Positions 35,915-47,509 of a DNA stretch of 64,000 nucleotides are shown piece by piece. The stretch is taken from contig OY540817.1 in the NCBI GenBank assembly GCA_961205875.1, positions 14,171,001-14,235,000 on the forward strand. Direction: 5' to 3'. Below the pieces are notes generated by a model, which saw only the letters and a program-made list of their open reading frames with translations, was not told the DNA's origin and ran no database searches. This stretch comes from Sialis fuliginosa. Taxonomy: Eukaryota; Arthropoda; Insecta; Megaloptera; Sialidae. The translations under genes and the position numbers were made by a program. The stretch's first letter is position 1; each line of letters opens with the position of its first letter.

Positions 35915-38911
35915 AAGTACGTGGTAAATTATATCAATAAATAAATGTCAAAATTCATCAATAAAATGACACTTGCTTAACCATAGACATAGAGCATGGA
36001 CTGCGCATTTGTACTAACTTGTAAATTTGAGCTGAACCTATTCTATGATTTAATCAAGATGATATCATAGAGATAATATCTATGGTTGATACGTACTTCC
36101 GTTATTTATTATTGTACTTCCGCTAGAATATCAAATTAAATTTTTGAATTGTTGCAATCAGTAAAATTCAAATAAAAATATTTTATTTCTTCATAATTGT
36201 TTTAGCATACACTTATTTCTCACCACTTTGATGTCGGTTTTTATATTTCATATAATTTTGAAATAGTTTCAGTAATTCTGTAATTTTTTAGTAATAAATG
36301 TACGTTAAATGAAAAAAAATATTGTTGAGAATAATTTTGGACGAATTTATTTAAATAATTGTAATAATACATATTGGGTTTTTTTCAGGACAGATAGTAC
36401 ATAATATAATTAAATTAAAGATTCCATAAAACGTTATTTTATATATGAATAAAACTTAAATCTATTATAATATAATAAACAATCAAATATATAATTTATA
36501 TTTATAATATGACAAATAACTTTTATATAGGTATATGTATATATTTCATCTAAAAGTTAATATCAAATAGTTTATATAGATTAAGTCATACATATTTTTA
36601 TTAGTATTTACATTATACATATGTATTTATCAATTAGATAGGTAATTGGATAAAAATATTTTTAGAAATACATTTATTTTTTTATATTTAAAATCCATTG
36701 TTGATAAATTTTTTAATTTTTTTTGAAGCATATGAAATATATTGATTATGTAATCTTTTTTTTAATTTTCAAATATAATGTCTGTTATAGTTAGAAACCT
36801 GAATTCAGTTACATTAATTATTTTTGCCACAAAATTTTATATTCACACAGTAATTTTACTTATATACATAATGTCCCCGTCGTCCCCTATTCATGTTCAA
36901 TTTTTTTTGCAATAACATTTTTTGTGTAACACTATAATCGCATTGTTATTTCAACATCTTAATTTTAACCTGCAGATGTTGATCTCAGCTAATTGTACCA
37001 TTAACTGAAGTTTGTACAAGAGTTGCAGTGTGTGTAGGATTTCTTTGTGTAACGCACAAAATAATTGAACGTGATTGAAGTCGTAAGTATATTACCCAAC
37101 CATCTATTTTATATTTTTTACAAATATTTATTTGACACGTTAATTTGTACATTCCTGTCTTTTTATTTAAAAAAAAATAATTATTTTTGATATATTCCAG
37201 CCTCATATTTATTTATTTTATAAAAAAAAATACATAATTAGACTTTGGTTATTAGTTTCTAACATAAAATTTGAATTCAGGATAGATAAAAGTAAAAACA
37301 AAATTTTAGGGTCTACACACAGATCTTTATATTTACAAGGGACCATTCTTTTTTCATTCATATGTATTATGTTACATATTGTTTATTTATGTAATCGTTT
37401 TTATCAGTTGATAAGCAAATTTTTTGTTAATAAAGGCATTATTATTATAATTATTTATAAATATATATATTTTTTCATGATTTACGGATTGTTTGGATTT
37501 TTTTATAATTGTGCGTAATGTACAAATACTTCGAAGATATAGTTTACATGGAATTTTCTAAAGTACAGGTCTCCTCAATTTATTTATAGTGTTTTTATAA
37601 TAATAGATTAATAAAACAGATAAACAAAACTAAATCGTGAATAATATGTTGCTTTTTTAGAGAAAAGTTAAGATTAGAAATAATTGTAAATAAAATAAAA
37701 CATTAACTAGTTACTTTATAGTATAACATACATTTTGAAGGCACAGATGAAAAAATATATTAAAAGATATGTAAACGCTAAATAGTTTTCTTAATTTATA
37801 GCATAAAATAAAAAAAATTTAAAGATATAAAAAGTGGAAATATAGTATGTTTTATTCATCATATATTTTTGTAAATAGAATTAATATTCCATCTTATGTC
37901 TGTACAAATAGTAAATAAAATAACTAGTTAAATAGAAAAGTGTACTATTTTGTTATTTTTATTTGTTCTCACAAATGTATAATTAAATCCTGAATACCAG
38001 GTCTACTGTTTGACAACATAGTACTCTGAAATGATCTCAAAACTGTTTAGTTTGGATGAGATCAAATGATTTTTAATTTTTAATTGTAAGACCATTCTTA
38101 AGTTCATGTTGTCAAACAGGAGACAATAATCTATCTGGTATATGTTTCATAAAGAAGTTGCAAAGTTTTAATGGTGTAAACTAATGCCAGTTAGTTTTAC
38201 AATTTAGAAACTTCTTCACCAGGACAGTCCTTAAAGTAGTTATATATTGTTATACAGTTCTTATAAATTTTGAATTCTTAGATAAAAAAATTTATCCTGC
38301 TTCTTGACACTACTGTACAACTTTTTTTTATCTGTTAGTATTACATATTAAAATTTCAAATCATTCCCATGAAATATTTATTAGTTACAGCCCTTGAAGT
38401 AAAATACATTGAAAAGTATTCAAAGAGTAAGTATGGGTTAATTTAATAATTAATTTAGTCCTTAAAATCAAAAGTGGTTTCTCAGTCATTTATGATTGAA
38501 ACATTCATATACAGTAGGCACGCATTATATTCAACCTGTATGGGTAAACTAACTTTCCTCCACTCCTTGAAAAGTCCCTCATATGCATATGCATCTAATT
38601 GTAAAATAGATATGCGTGCATACATGTGCAGAATATAACTAATAATTTACTTTAATTTCATTTTAAGCTATTCTGAAGTGTGTGTGATGTTGCAAGATAC
38701 GTTTTTTTATCCACCCGGCATAAATTAGTTTTATGATGAATATTAAATCTTATCTTAAATAACGTTTCCATGCTGTACGTATTGATTATATTTATTAATT
38801 ACTGATCAGTCAAAATTTCAAGATTTTTTTAAGAAAAATGCTACATTGACATAACTACCTTAGAGAACCACCTTCATGAAGCATATTAATTATTTAATAC
38901 ACAATGCCGAT
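35915..38911. other. 3-kb AT-rich intergenic region
   Basis: No coding exon is recognised between the FAM234-like gene and the zinc-finger gene, both on the minus strand. Near 35978-36090 the ends AACCATAGACAT and ATATCTATGGTT form a weak inverted pair that may be a short MITE relic. A nested hairpin lies at 37994-38141. The open frame at 36985-37206 has no domain and is rejected. Part of the right side may be the FAM234 3'UTR. Confidence 0.45.
37994..38141. repeat. Nested imperfect hairpin
   Basis: Three inverted pairs are stacked: ATACCAG/CTGGTAT (37994-38000 and 38135-38141), a perfect 14-bp pair CTGTTTGACAACAT/ATGTTGTCAAACAG (38006-38019 and 38106-38119), and an inner GATCTCA/TGAGATC (38033-38039 and 38057-38063). 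It may be a degraded fold-back MITE or an RNA hairpin. No function is assigned. Confidence 0.6.
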
Positions 38912-41900
38912 CTAGACATTAGTTGTTTGAAAATATCCTTTTCCATATTTGCCTAAGTATTCTGGCCACCGCTGATCTGCCATTGATAAAAACGTTGAAC
39001 ATTTTTCACCGGACTTTAACGCACCACAACTACATTTAATGTTGATCCTGTTTATAGTGAGTTGTCCAAAACTTATTCGTGATAAGTTTTTCAAATATGG
39101 GCTATCATCAATATTGGCGTTACCAACTGGTGGGATCTTCTTTTCATCTAGTAAGATTGCTCTCTCATCTAAACACAGTTTTGTGAATAAATCTTGCAGT
39201 GATAATTTTTCTAAATTATGGTATTTATCTAAAAGAAAAAAATATTTTAGAAATTTGAGCAAAGTACGATCGATAAATAAATATTTTTTATTCTAAAAAA
39301 CTTACCGTCTGGTGATTCTGATTTCTTGAATCTATTTTCTATACATTTCTTATCAACAGGTAAGAGAACCTTTGTGTCTTCGTGCACTGGCAACCAGTAT
39401 GTTGAAAAAACAAAATCTATAGAATTATCATTCACACTTAATGGTTTCAACAACACTCCAGTTCCGTCAACTTTAAAAACACCTTTTAAACCGTTTCCCA
39501 TCTCTCTCTTTTCCCTCCAGTATCCATGCTTTTTATCGTACTGTTCTTTTTCACTCTCTAAATCCCATAGACTTTCGCCTTTCAAATTCTTATACATGCT
39601 CTCCAATTCCTTTTTGACACTGGTCCTATCATTTTGTTTATATCGCAAGTCACGTTGCTGAAACTTATTACGGGGATTGCTAGAAAATGATTCCATCTTT
39701 ATCTTTTGATTGTATATCCTCTGTAATTCTTTCTCTGCATTTTCAACATATGAGTTCTTTAAAATATCGCTTGGAACGTCAGTTAAATCATGAAGTAATC
39801 TACTTTTTGCATTCTGTACAGTTCTGTATTCATTATAATTGTTGAGTTCATTTAAAAGTTCCTTTTCGCCAAGGACTTTCTGTGGTTCACTCATATTTAA
39901 ATCAACCAAGTCTGGGTTATTCCGTTTTATGAACTGTAACGGATTGTATCCACTTCTTGGATCTCGATTTAAATAACTTGTATCCATATTTTCATCTTCA
40001 TACGTATCTTCATCTGGAACTGGTTCTGGCAAGATTGAAAACGGATCTGGTCCATACATTTCATCCGGCCAGGTTTGTTCTTTAGGTTCTGTCACTTCAT
40101 CGCCTTCTACATGTTTATGTTGACTTGTACCATGTGGATGTTTAGCATAATTGTTCTTTGAAAAGTCTTTGAACAATCCTTCCCCATTTCCTTTATGCCG
40201 GAAACTGCTTTTACCATCTTGCGTTTTTGTGTTTTTGTATATCTCAGGCCGAGTTTTGAAAAACTTATGGTCAGGATGGTCTTCGAAGAATTTTTTAGCT
40301 TGTGTGATGGGATCTAATGTATCGTTGTAAATATCCGAGTTATTTACTAGAAAAAAGAGGTGTTATGAATATATGTTTGTGAACAAAACTACACATTTTA
40401 AAATATTTTGTATAATTCTACATGACATTTTTGTTTTGTTATTTGTTTCCCTGTATTTTTGATTACAAGATGCACAAACTCAGCAAATCCATTTTCTAAA
40501 CTCGGCAATTTAATTGATTTGACGTAACAATGATATATTAATGTTGACTTGTGATATTGATTTTTATTTACCTGTGCTATAGATTAATATTCCTGGAGGT
40601 GATATGTATTGATTCAAAGCATATAGTTTTAAAATTAATGTAGAATTATATCTCAGATTACAAATATCTGCTCGATTTCGTTCCCAAACGGTACTACCTG
40701 AAAAAGATGGTGTACATTAATAATTTATCATAAAATCATGTTTTGTTGAAATTTATACTTGTCATAAACTGAAACTTATCAAAAGTTCTGTTAATACTTT
40801 GTTGGCAATCTGCTACCCAATATAAAAACATGTCTGTGCTTTTATCATCAAATGATAATGACAGTCCAGCTAATGGAGACACACCACTTTCTTTAAGTGA
40901 TTCCTGTAGAATCGATTTCCCTGTTTTACCATTTAGAATAATTGTCTGTAAAAAAAAGTGTTTCTTTATTGATATATTGTACGTGTAGTTTAAAATAACT
41001 TATTTTACTTTACCTCTGAATAATAATATTCAGGAAATTCAGTCCCAATGTTAAATTTGATCATGAAGTCTGTCACGTTATCATCATTGAAATACCCAGG
41101 AATCAATGCACTAAGTATTTCTGAATTAGGTTTTGTATAGTTCCATATTTGTTTGTAGTTGAGTCCGTTGAACGCCAGTACTGTTCCGTTGAATGTTGAA
41201 ATGATTATGTCATCTATTGTGTCTCCTGTTATGTCTACTAATACAGCTGGCTGTAAGAATCCTTTGTTTTTGTCTTTATAGATTAACGTAGGCTTCTAGA
41301 ATATATTTTTAAAATATCAATTTCAGAAGTAAAACTGACTAAATCCCCACAAATTGTCTTCTATAATTACCATAAGATCTTTTTTACCCGTTGAAAAACC
41401 ACTTAACGGTATGACATACAAAGCTCCTGGAGAATCTTGCCCTCCTGTTCCTATCAGCACATTTATACTGATCCCTAACTGTTCGTCTGTAGTGTTTTTT
41501 TCAGCAGTGTTGTTGATCTTTCTTATCAACAACTGTGGCATGTAGTAGGTTTCTGCATTTTCCGGTGTTGGTATTTGGACAATCTCTGATCCGGTTTTGC
41601 CGGAAATCAGAACTACATGGCCAGTTCTTGTAGTGTCTGCAAATTAAATAATGAATATTTTAGTTTCTTATATTAAAATTTTGTACAATATCATTGATAA
41701 TTTTTGTATAAGCCAGTGTTAGTAAGTCATAGTGCATTGTTGAAGTATATCCATAAAAAAAAAGAATTTAGACCATTACCTTTCTGTAAAGTATGCGTCA
41801 CTAAAATATCAACCACTCCATCACCATTTTGATCTGGTATGATTTGTCCAGTATAAATATTTAATGGAAGTTGATTTTTAATTTTTGGTAGTTCCCATAA

Positions 41901-43762
41901 AACACTTCCATCATGTCCATTTATTGCATGAAATAACTAGAAATATATCAAATATATAATAGATACAATAACAATTATATAAATTTTAATTTTTAATAAT
42001 ACATACCCCTCGTTCTCCCATTATTATACAGTCTGATATTTTATCTCCATTCATGTCAGCAGAACAATCGAGAAAATAAATAGATTGTGATGTCCAGTGT
42101 TGCCAAAGGACAAGACCATTGCGTCCATCTAAAGCTAATAGGCCACCTTGACACGGGGACTGGTTAGAGAAATATAATGGACAGAGAAATGGGAATGGCA
42201 TGGGACCATTTTCTGAAAAATTTAAAATGTATATTAACATACATATAACAAGATTTTAAAATTAGAAATCTGAAAATATTTAATTTACCTGTTCTATATC
42301 CAAATATTATGTCTTCGATATTATCCTGATTTAAATCAGCTGTTCTTATAGGCGACTCTGATACAAGTCTGGGGAAAGTTACATTCCATACATTTATTAT
42401 TTGTATTGCAGAACAAGGCTGTATAAAGTCTACTTTTGATGATTTATAATGTCTTGATGAAAACCATGTTCGAAGTCTTCCTAACGGTAACGGATATAGC
42501 GATACTAATAAAACTGTTAATATAATTAAACCTATGGAAAAGAGATACAAAAAAATCATTTTATTAAACAAGTAACAATCTCTTAAGTATTTGAAAAGCA
42601 AGTAAAAGGCTATTTATTAAAATAATGGTATGATACTTAGATATATTGTTTTTTAGTTGTTATGACAAATTATTCTTTTACAGAAAGATCTATAAGTTAG
42701 TATGTTTATTTGATTTAAAACTGGGTTTCTAAGAAAGTACCCTGGATCAGTATCTTTATTCTATGCCCTTGTCTGAAATTACAATAATTGTAGTTTTTGA
42801 CTTCCTTTCCTTATCAAATGGTTCAATGGACACAAATTTAAAAACGGACCAGTTTTTGGCTATGAGCTATTAAAGTCATTGTTGCAATATTAATCATGAT
42901 ATTATTAATTGATTCATCATATGAGTGTAAGTTTGTGTATGTACATATGTGTGTGTGAGGATGCATAAGAGTATATGATAATAATGTTACATATAATAAC
43001 ATTGTATAAATTATATGTATATTATTATAACATTTATTACTTACCAAGTAATACAGTAAGTGCAATAAGGGCGTAGCAGTAAAACGCACATCTGATTTTA
43101 CAAGTAGGTTTTCGGATTCGCATACCCTCCTTGCACACTTTTCTCCGAGGGGCCATAAGAGGCCTCTTGACTCCTCTGTCTTCAAGTAACTGTAAATTCA
43201 TTATTTTGTTAAAATATAAATATTATGCAAGTTTGTTTCTTGGCTTCTGAGTATCACTCATGATGTTTTAGTCAGTATTTTAGTTAAGAAATAGCGACTG
43301 AAATGATAGTATTATATATCATTCGTGAAGTCTTAAATATTGTTTTAACATTTAGTTATTTTGTTATTTCTATGACTTTTGGGGTCTTGCATGAGTTAGT
43401 ACGTGACCAGTTGCATTTAAAATATTTGTAAAATCAATTAAAACAGCTTTTATAAGTATATATTTAATTAAACTTATAAAAGCTGTTTGATTTTTATTTG
43501 TTACAGTATTTTGACTGAAAAATAGTATCATTGCAAAATTGATAAATAGTTCAAAGTTAGTGAGTTTTGGCTTCTGATTGGCTAGAATATTTATTATGTA
43601 TTCAATATAAAACAAACTATTAAAATATATCATCTATAAAATGATTACCTTAGACCCATTTTTTCCATCTCTTATAAAGACTTCGTCATCAACATCACTA
43701 AGATCGTCGTCATCTAAACTATCCCTGACAGCCAGCTTGTCCGATGAACAGTAAGTTGCCAT
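38912..43762 (-). CDS. FAM234-like single-pass membrane protein
   Basis: A type II membrane protein with FG-GAP-like repeats, resembling FAM234A/B (ITFG3 family), whose function is poorly known. Eleven exons: 43762-43649, 43189-43045, 42531-42289, 42212-42007, 41936-41780, 41636-41371, 41295-41014, 40945-40759, 40697-40572, 40346-39306 and 39228-38912; all phases close to give 1,027 residues. An acidic cytosolic head (SLDDDDLSDVDDE) and basic patch precede a membrane helix at about 70-100. Luminal repeats carry Asp-rich FG-GAP motifs (TADLNQDNIEDIIFG, DCSADMNGDKISDCII, PDQNGDGVVDILV, DITGDTIDDIII). The conserved-looking tail ends in CSTFLSMADQRWPEYLGKYG. Exon 10 (1,041 bp) adds a long charged region that makes it far longer than the human proteins. 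The upstream frame is open but lacks an ATG, so the start is Met at 43762. Confidence 0.75.
43441..43488. repeat. 17-bp perfect hairpin in FAM234 intron 1
   Basis: AAACAGCTTTTATAAGT (43441-43457) and its exact inverse (43472-43488) surround a 14-base AT loop. The pairing can extend outward with a short offset (AAATC / GATTT). Confidence 0.6.
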
Positions 43763-44632
43763 CGGTAGCTTCTGATATTCGTTATGAGAGACCGTTTTGA
43801 ATTTGTTCAGAATCAGCACATCGGTAAATTCAGCGTTAAGCTCAAGATGTTATCTTGTTAAAAAACTACTTACAATGGTTATTTTGACTTGAACTTTGAA
43901 TGAAAATATAAATCTTAGTTGTACCTATAAATACCTACAATAACGAATTTATAAATATATCGAATTAATTTTATTATTTTTGATTCTGCATATATCTGAA
44001 GATTTAAATTATATTTTTATAATATCGATACTCAATTTTTATACTAATAGAAAGTTTTATTTAATTTAATGTTTGTATATTGATAATTATTGATGTACTG
44101 TAGAACTACTTACATATAATTGTTGTTAATTTTCTTATTTAACTGACATAACAGCTGGAACTGAAAAGCTTCTGCACATGTTCTATAATATTGATTTTTT
44201 AATCTGTATAGGTATGGAACAGAATAAACAATAATATACATATGTATGTATATTGTATATACATTTGTATCTATACCTACTGTATATATATATATATATA
44301 TATACATATTAGGACTGGCATATGGGGTGGACATATGTAACAAAATTGAACTTCAGTTTTTTAGTTAAATATTTCCTGTGTGTTTTCAGCTCAAAGTAAC
44401 TTTAAAATTCCAAAAAAATGACAAAATGTCCAATAAATAAGCTTACAAGCAGAATTATGCTTATAAAACACTGACTTTCTTGATAATTATTTTAAAAATT
44501 AATTAAATTAATTACTGTAAGAAATGGGTACAGAAATATCATAAGATATATTATTTTTACAAATAAATAAACGACAAATGCTATATAAAATTATAATTTA
44601 TTTTAGAAAATATATTTGAATAAAAATAAACA
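43763..44632. other. Intergenic region with TA microsatellite
   Basis: The region holds the FAM234 5' flank and the UBE3D 3' end. A simple TA repeat runs at about 44283-44304. The open frame covering it (44110-44343) is a by-product of the repeat and is not called. Confidence 0.5.
44597..44602 (-). terminator. Poly(A) signal for UBE3D
   Basis: Minus-strand AATAAA lies about 31-36 bp after the UBE3D stop codon. Confidence 0.55.
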
Positions 44633-45853
44633 TTATCTAAATACATACGATATTGTAAAACCATCATTTGTGATTGAATTTTTTAACATAAATTTTGACT
44701 TATTTTGTAAATAAATTAACCCGTCTTCTAATATTGGTAAGGCTATATTAAAATGTTGTACATTAATATCTGAGAGCCAAAACTCTACAATATCAGATAA
44801 GTTCGTTTCAAAACGATATAAAAGTTGTACTGCTTTTGTCTGCGACAAATTTATCTTATCTAATAAATCAGAATTATTAGATTGTTCATTTACTTTAGCA
44901 TGAACTTTCTTTGAACAAATTTGTACATTTTTATCAAAATATAAAACATCTAATTTCTTATCGAGAACCCAAAGAAGTAAATAATTTTTTTCAGTATTCG
45001 AAATAAAACATTCAAGGATTATTTTACAAATAAATCCAACAGATTCTTCAATTACATTCAATAAAAATAACTTAAAATCCTGTAAATGACCACATATATT
45101 TGAAACATTTAATTTAGACATGCTGTCTTTAATTCCATTTACTACATTATTTTCAGGGTTAAATTTTACAGTACAAGTCCAAAAAGTTATTTTTTCTTTA
45201 TTGTTTGTACCTAACCATGCAAGACATCTTTTACATACAATAGTTTTATTAAAATGGACAGACTTTGGAACTAAAATTGACTGATTTACTATAAAAGAAC
45301 ATGTACTGTACAAACAGTCTAACGATTTAGGGGAATAATCGACCACTGATGAACCCTCGTGTTTATGGCAAAACCAGTCATCAGGATTGCATGTTTCTGA
45401 AGGTAGCGGTAAAACCCTATCAAATTTGATTACTTCTGTTAATGAATTCGTACAAACTGCGCATGTTAACTTACACGACTGTTTAAGAATTTCGTATTTA
45501 TGTGAAATATCTACCGACTTTGGATAAATTTCACGTGATATATTTATTATTTCTGAATTAAAACTACCATAACTTTTTGTAGTGGGTTCTGTAGAAATCC
45601 TAAAAATAATATGTCGATTTTCAATTTGTAATCCAGATAGAGTTTTAGGGTTAAGAATACAATTCTTTATTAAAATATGTTCATTTATGATATCGTTATC
45701 GCATATATATTTTAAAATTATACTGTCCATTTCAATATTGACTGATACGTTAACATCTTTCGACTTTACTAATTTTTTTGTTATAATAAAAAAATTACAA
45801 AGTTGCAGTCTCGGCCTTAATTCAACCAAAATCGAATCGATAAGTTTTGACAT
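44633..45853 (-). CDS. UBE3D: E3 ubiquitin ligase E3D (HECT_2 / E2-binding protein)
   Basis: UBE3D binds E2 enzymes such as UBCH10 and has been described as an E3 ligase for cyclin B (family knowledge). The coding region is one uninterrupted exon of 406 residues from the ATG at 45853. The frame continues 14 codons further upstream, but only to a TTG. The diagnostic core is present: a CAVC pair, then DRVLPLPSE and DDWFCHKH, then CKRCLAWLG, cysteines and histidines expected to bind metal. The C-terminal half (FKLFLLNVIEESV, YLLLWVLDKKLDVLYF, QTKAVQLLYRFE) matches the conserved latter part of the family. It lies 31 bp after the DcpS stop on the same strand with no space for an ordinary promoter. 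Confidence 0.87.
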   Translation of the reverse strand: MSKLIDSILVELRPRLQLCNFFIITKKLVKSKDVNVSVNIEMDSIILKYICDNDIINEHILIKNCILNPKTLSGLQIENRHIIFRISTEPTTKSYGSFNSEIINISREIYPKSVDISHKYEILKQSCKLTCAVCTNSLTEVIKFDRVLPLPSETCNPDDWFCHKHEGSSVVDYSPKSLDCLYSTCSFIVNQSILVPKSVHFNKTIVCKRCLAWLGTNNKEKITFWTCTVKFNPENNVVNGIKDSMSKLNVSNICGHLQDFKLFLLNVIEESVGFICKIILECFISNTEKNYLLLWVLDKKLDVLYFDKNVQICSKKVHAKVNEQSNNSDLLDKINLSQTKAVQLLYRFETNLSDIVEFWLSDINVQHFNIALPILEDGLIYLQNKSKFMLKNSITNDGFTISYVFR

Positions 45854-45883
45854 TCTTACGGAATCATATAAGCAGAATGTACA

Positions 45884-45889
45884 TTTATT
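45884..45889 (-). terminator. AATAAA overlapping the DcpS stop codon
   Basis: The DcpS ending GAT AAA TAA ATG contains AATAAA across its stop codon. If used, cleavage would fall about 10-30 bases downstream, in or just before the first UBE3D codons, separating the two messages. Confidence 0.35.
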
Positions 45890-47509
45890 TATCAATAATC
45901 ATAATCCGTTTTACAATTGCATGTTCTTCATATTTTTTAAATAAAGAATCATTCTCTCTTAAAGAAAAGGGGATGGTTGCTTTTTGATAGTAATCAGCTG
46001 ATATTTCAATATTATTTATAATGGTAGATAGTAAGTGAGATTTGCCAGCGTTGATTCCGGGAGCTTCATGTTTTAGAGATGTGAAATGTACGTGTAGATG
46101 ATAAAACGAAGGCTGGTAATGTAAATAGATACGTTGTTGTGATGATGGTAGATGATATTTATCTTCGATGGTTTTCTAAAAATTGGATTAATATTTAAAC
46201 AATAGTTGAAGCCAAAGTTTAAACTACATGTTGAACTACTGAATAGGAAATTGTATACATTGCAATTCCAAACCCTTGCAGAATTTTAGAATGTTTTTTA
46301 TTACTATAGGATTTTATTAAAAATGCATATTTTAATTTATGAAACTTTCCATAATACTTTTGGTACTTGTTAATTACTCTCCCAATAGTAAAACTAGGGG
46401 ACTATTTTAGTTTAAAACAGGGGCTTATATCTGCTACAACAAACTGTTTTTAAATACTATACACTTCTCATATTGGCACTATACACTTAAAGTTTAGTTA
46501 TTTTAAAGGAGGATAGTTAAAAGTACCATATTTTTTTGTCAGTTATTTTTTTCCATCACTGCATACACAATGGCACATTTGGAAACATATATTTAAGTAA
46601 AATACCAGTAAATAATACACTATCGTAGCACCAATATTTTTATATAAATAAATATAATATTGAACTTACTGTTCCTTTCTCAAAAATGTTCTTTAATAAC
46701 GGCAAATGGGTAGTATTTAAATCTCTTAATGATTTAATATCTTTCTTCCGAATAAGAGCCAATAAATGTAATGTCTCCAAAGATTTTCCATCCCATTTTA
46801 AGTCAGGAAGTAAAATAAAACCATTTTCTTCATCAGAATCTTCAAATACAATTCGTTCCGATTCAGATTTGTGATCCAATATGTTGTATACCCACTATAA
46901 AATATATTATGAACAATTATATGGTTCAAATTTATATTTACAATTTACATACCTCCAAAGTGAATTGTTCTTGAGTAATATGAGGTAGAGTTATTGTTTT
47001 GTAAAATTCTGCAGTTTCATTGATGATGTGGCTGGTTTGAACTGAATACTTCTCAATATGTTTGTCAGTTGCTGGGTATATGATAGTAGTTTTTAGCCCT
47101 AAAATAGATGAACATTTTATTGCAACACAATGTGGAATTTTTAGGTTAAATACTAACCGTTAATTGATACTTTAGGAAAACACTCGTAACTTGAATAAAT
47201 ATCGTTTATAAAATTATTCATTAAAATACTATCACTAGTAAAGTAGCCGTCATTTTTATCGTTAATAACAGCGTCAGTAAAAGCCGTTTTCTCGAAACAG
47301 ACTAAAGCATTTCCTTCTTTTCCTTCAAACTTTCCCAGTGTCCATACGGTCTTGCGACTGCTATTGTTATTAATTATTTTATGAGGAATAAATATTGATA
47401 AGTCTTTTAATGTATCATTGTATTGCTTTTTGTCAATATTCCCATTTTCCAGCAATATTTTCTTTGTTGGAGGCTCAATATTTACTACATTTTTATCTGT
47501 GGCGGCCAT
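45885..47509 (-). CDS. DcpS: Scavenger mRNA-decapping enzyme DcpS
   Basis: A HIT-family pyrophosphatase that hydrolyses the m7GpppN cap left after 3'-to-5' mRNA decay. Exons: 47509-47158, 47098-46953, 46894-46670 and 46175-45885, giving 337 residues, the same length as human DCPS. The histidine triad is at 267-271 (HLHVH) within QPSFYHLHVHFTSLKHEAPG; the middle His269 is the expected nucleophile. The N-terminal half (about 40-145) is the domain-swapped dimerisation region, and DLKWDGKSLETLHLLALI in the hinge region also matches the family. The start ATG is supported by typical length. The last intron is about 500 bp. The stop codon lies 31 bp before the UBE3D ATG. Confidence 0.95.

Noticed and set aside
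35978-36090. AACCATAGA inverted pair as a full MITE
   Set aside because: Only about ten bases pair and no target duplication is visible; kept as a remark in the intergenic entry.
36985-37206. 73-codon minus-strand frame in the 3-kb intergenic region
   Set aside because: No recognised similarity, no splice context and no nearby poly(A) pattern to support it.
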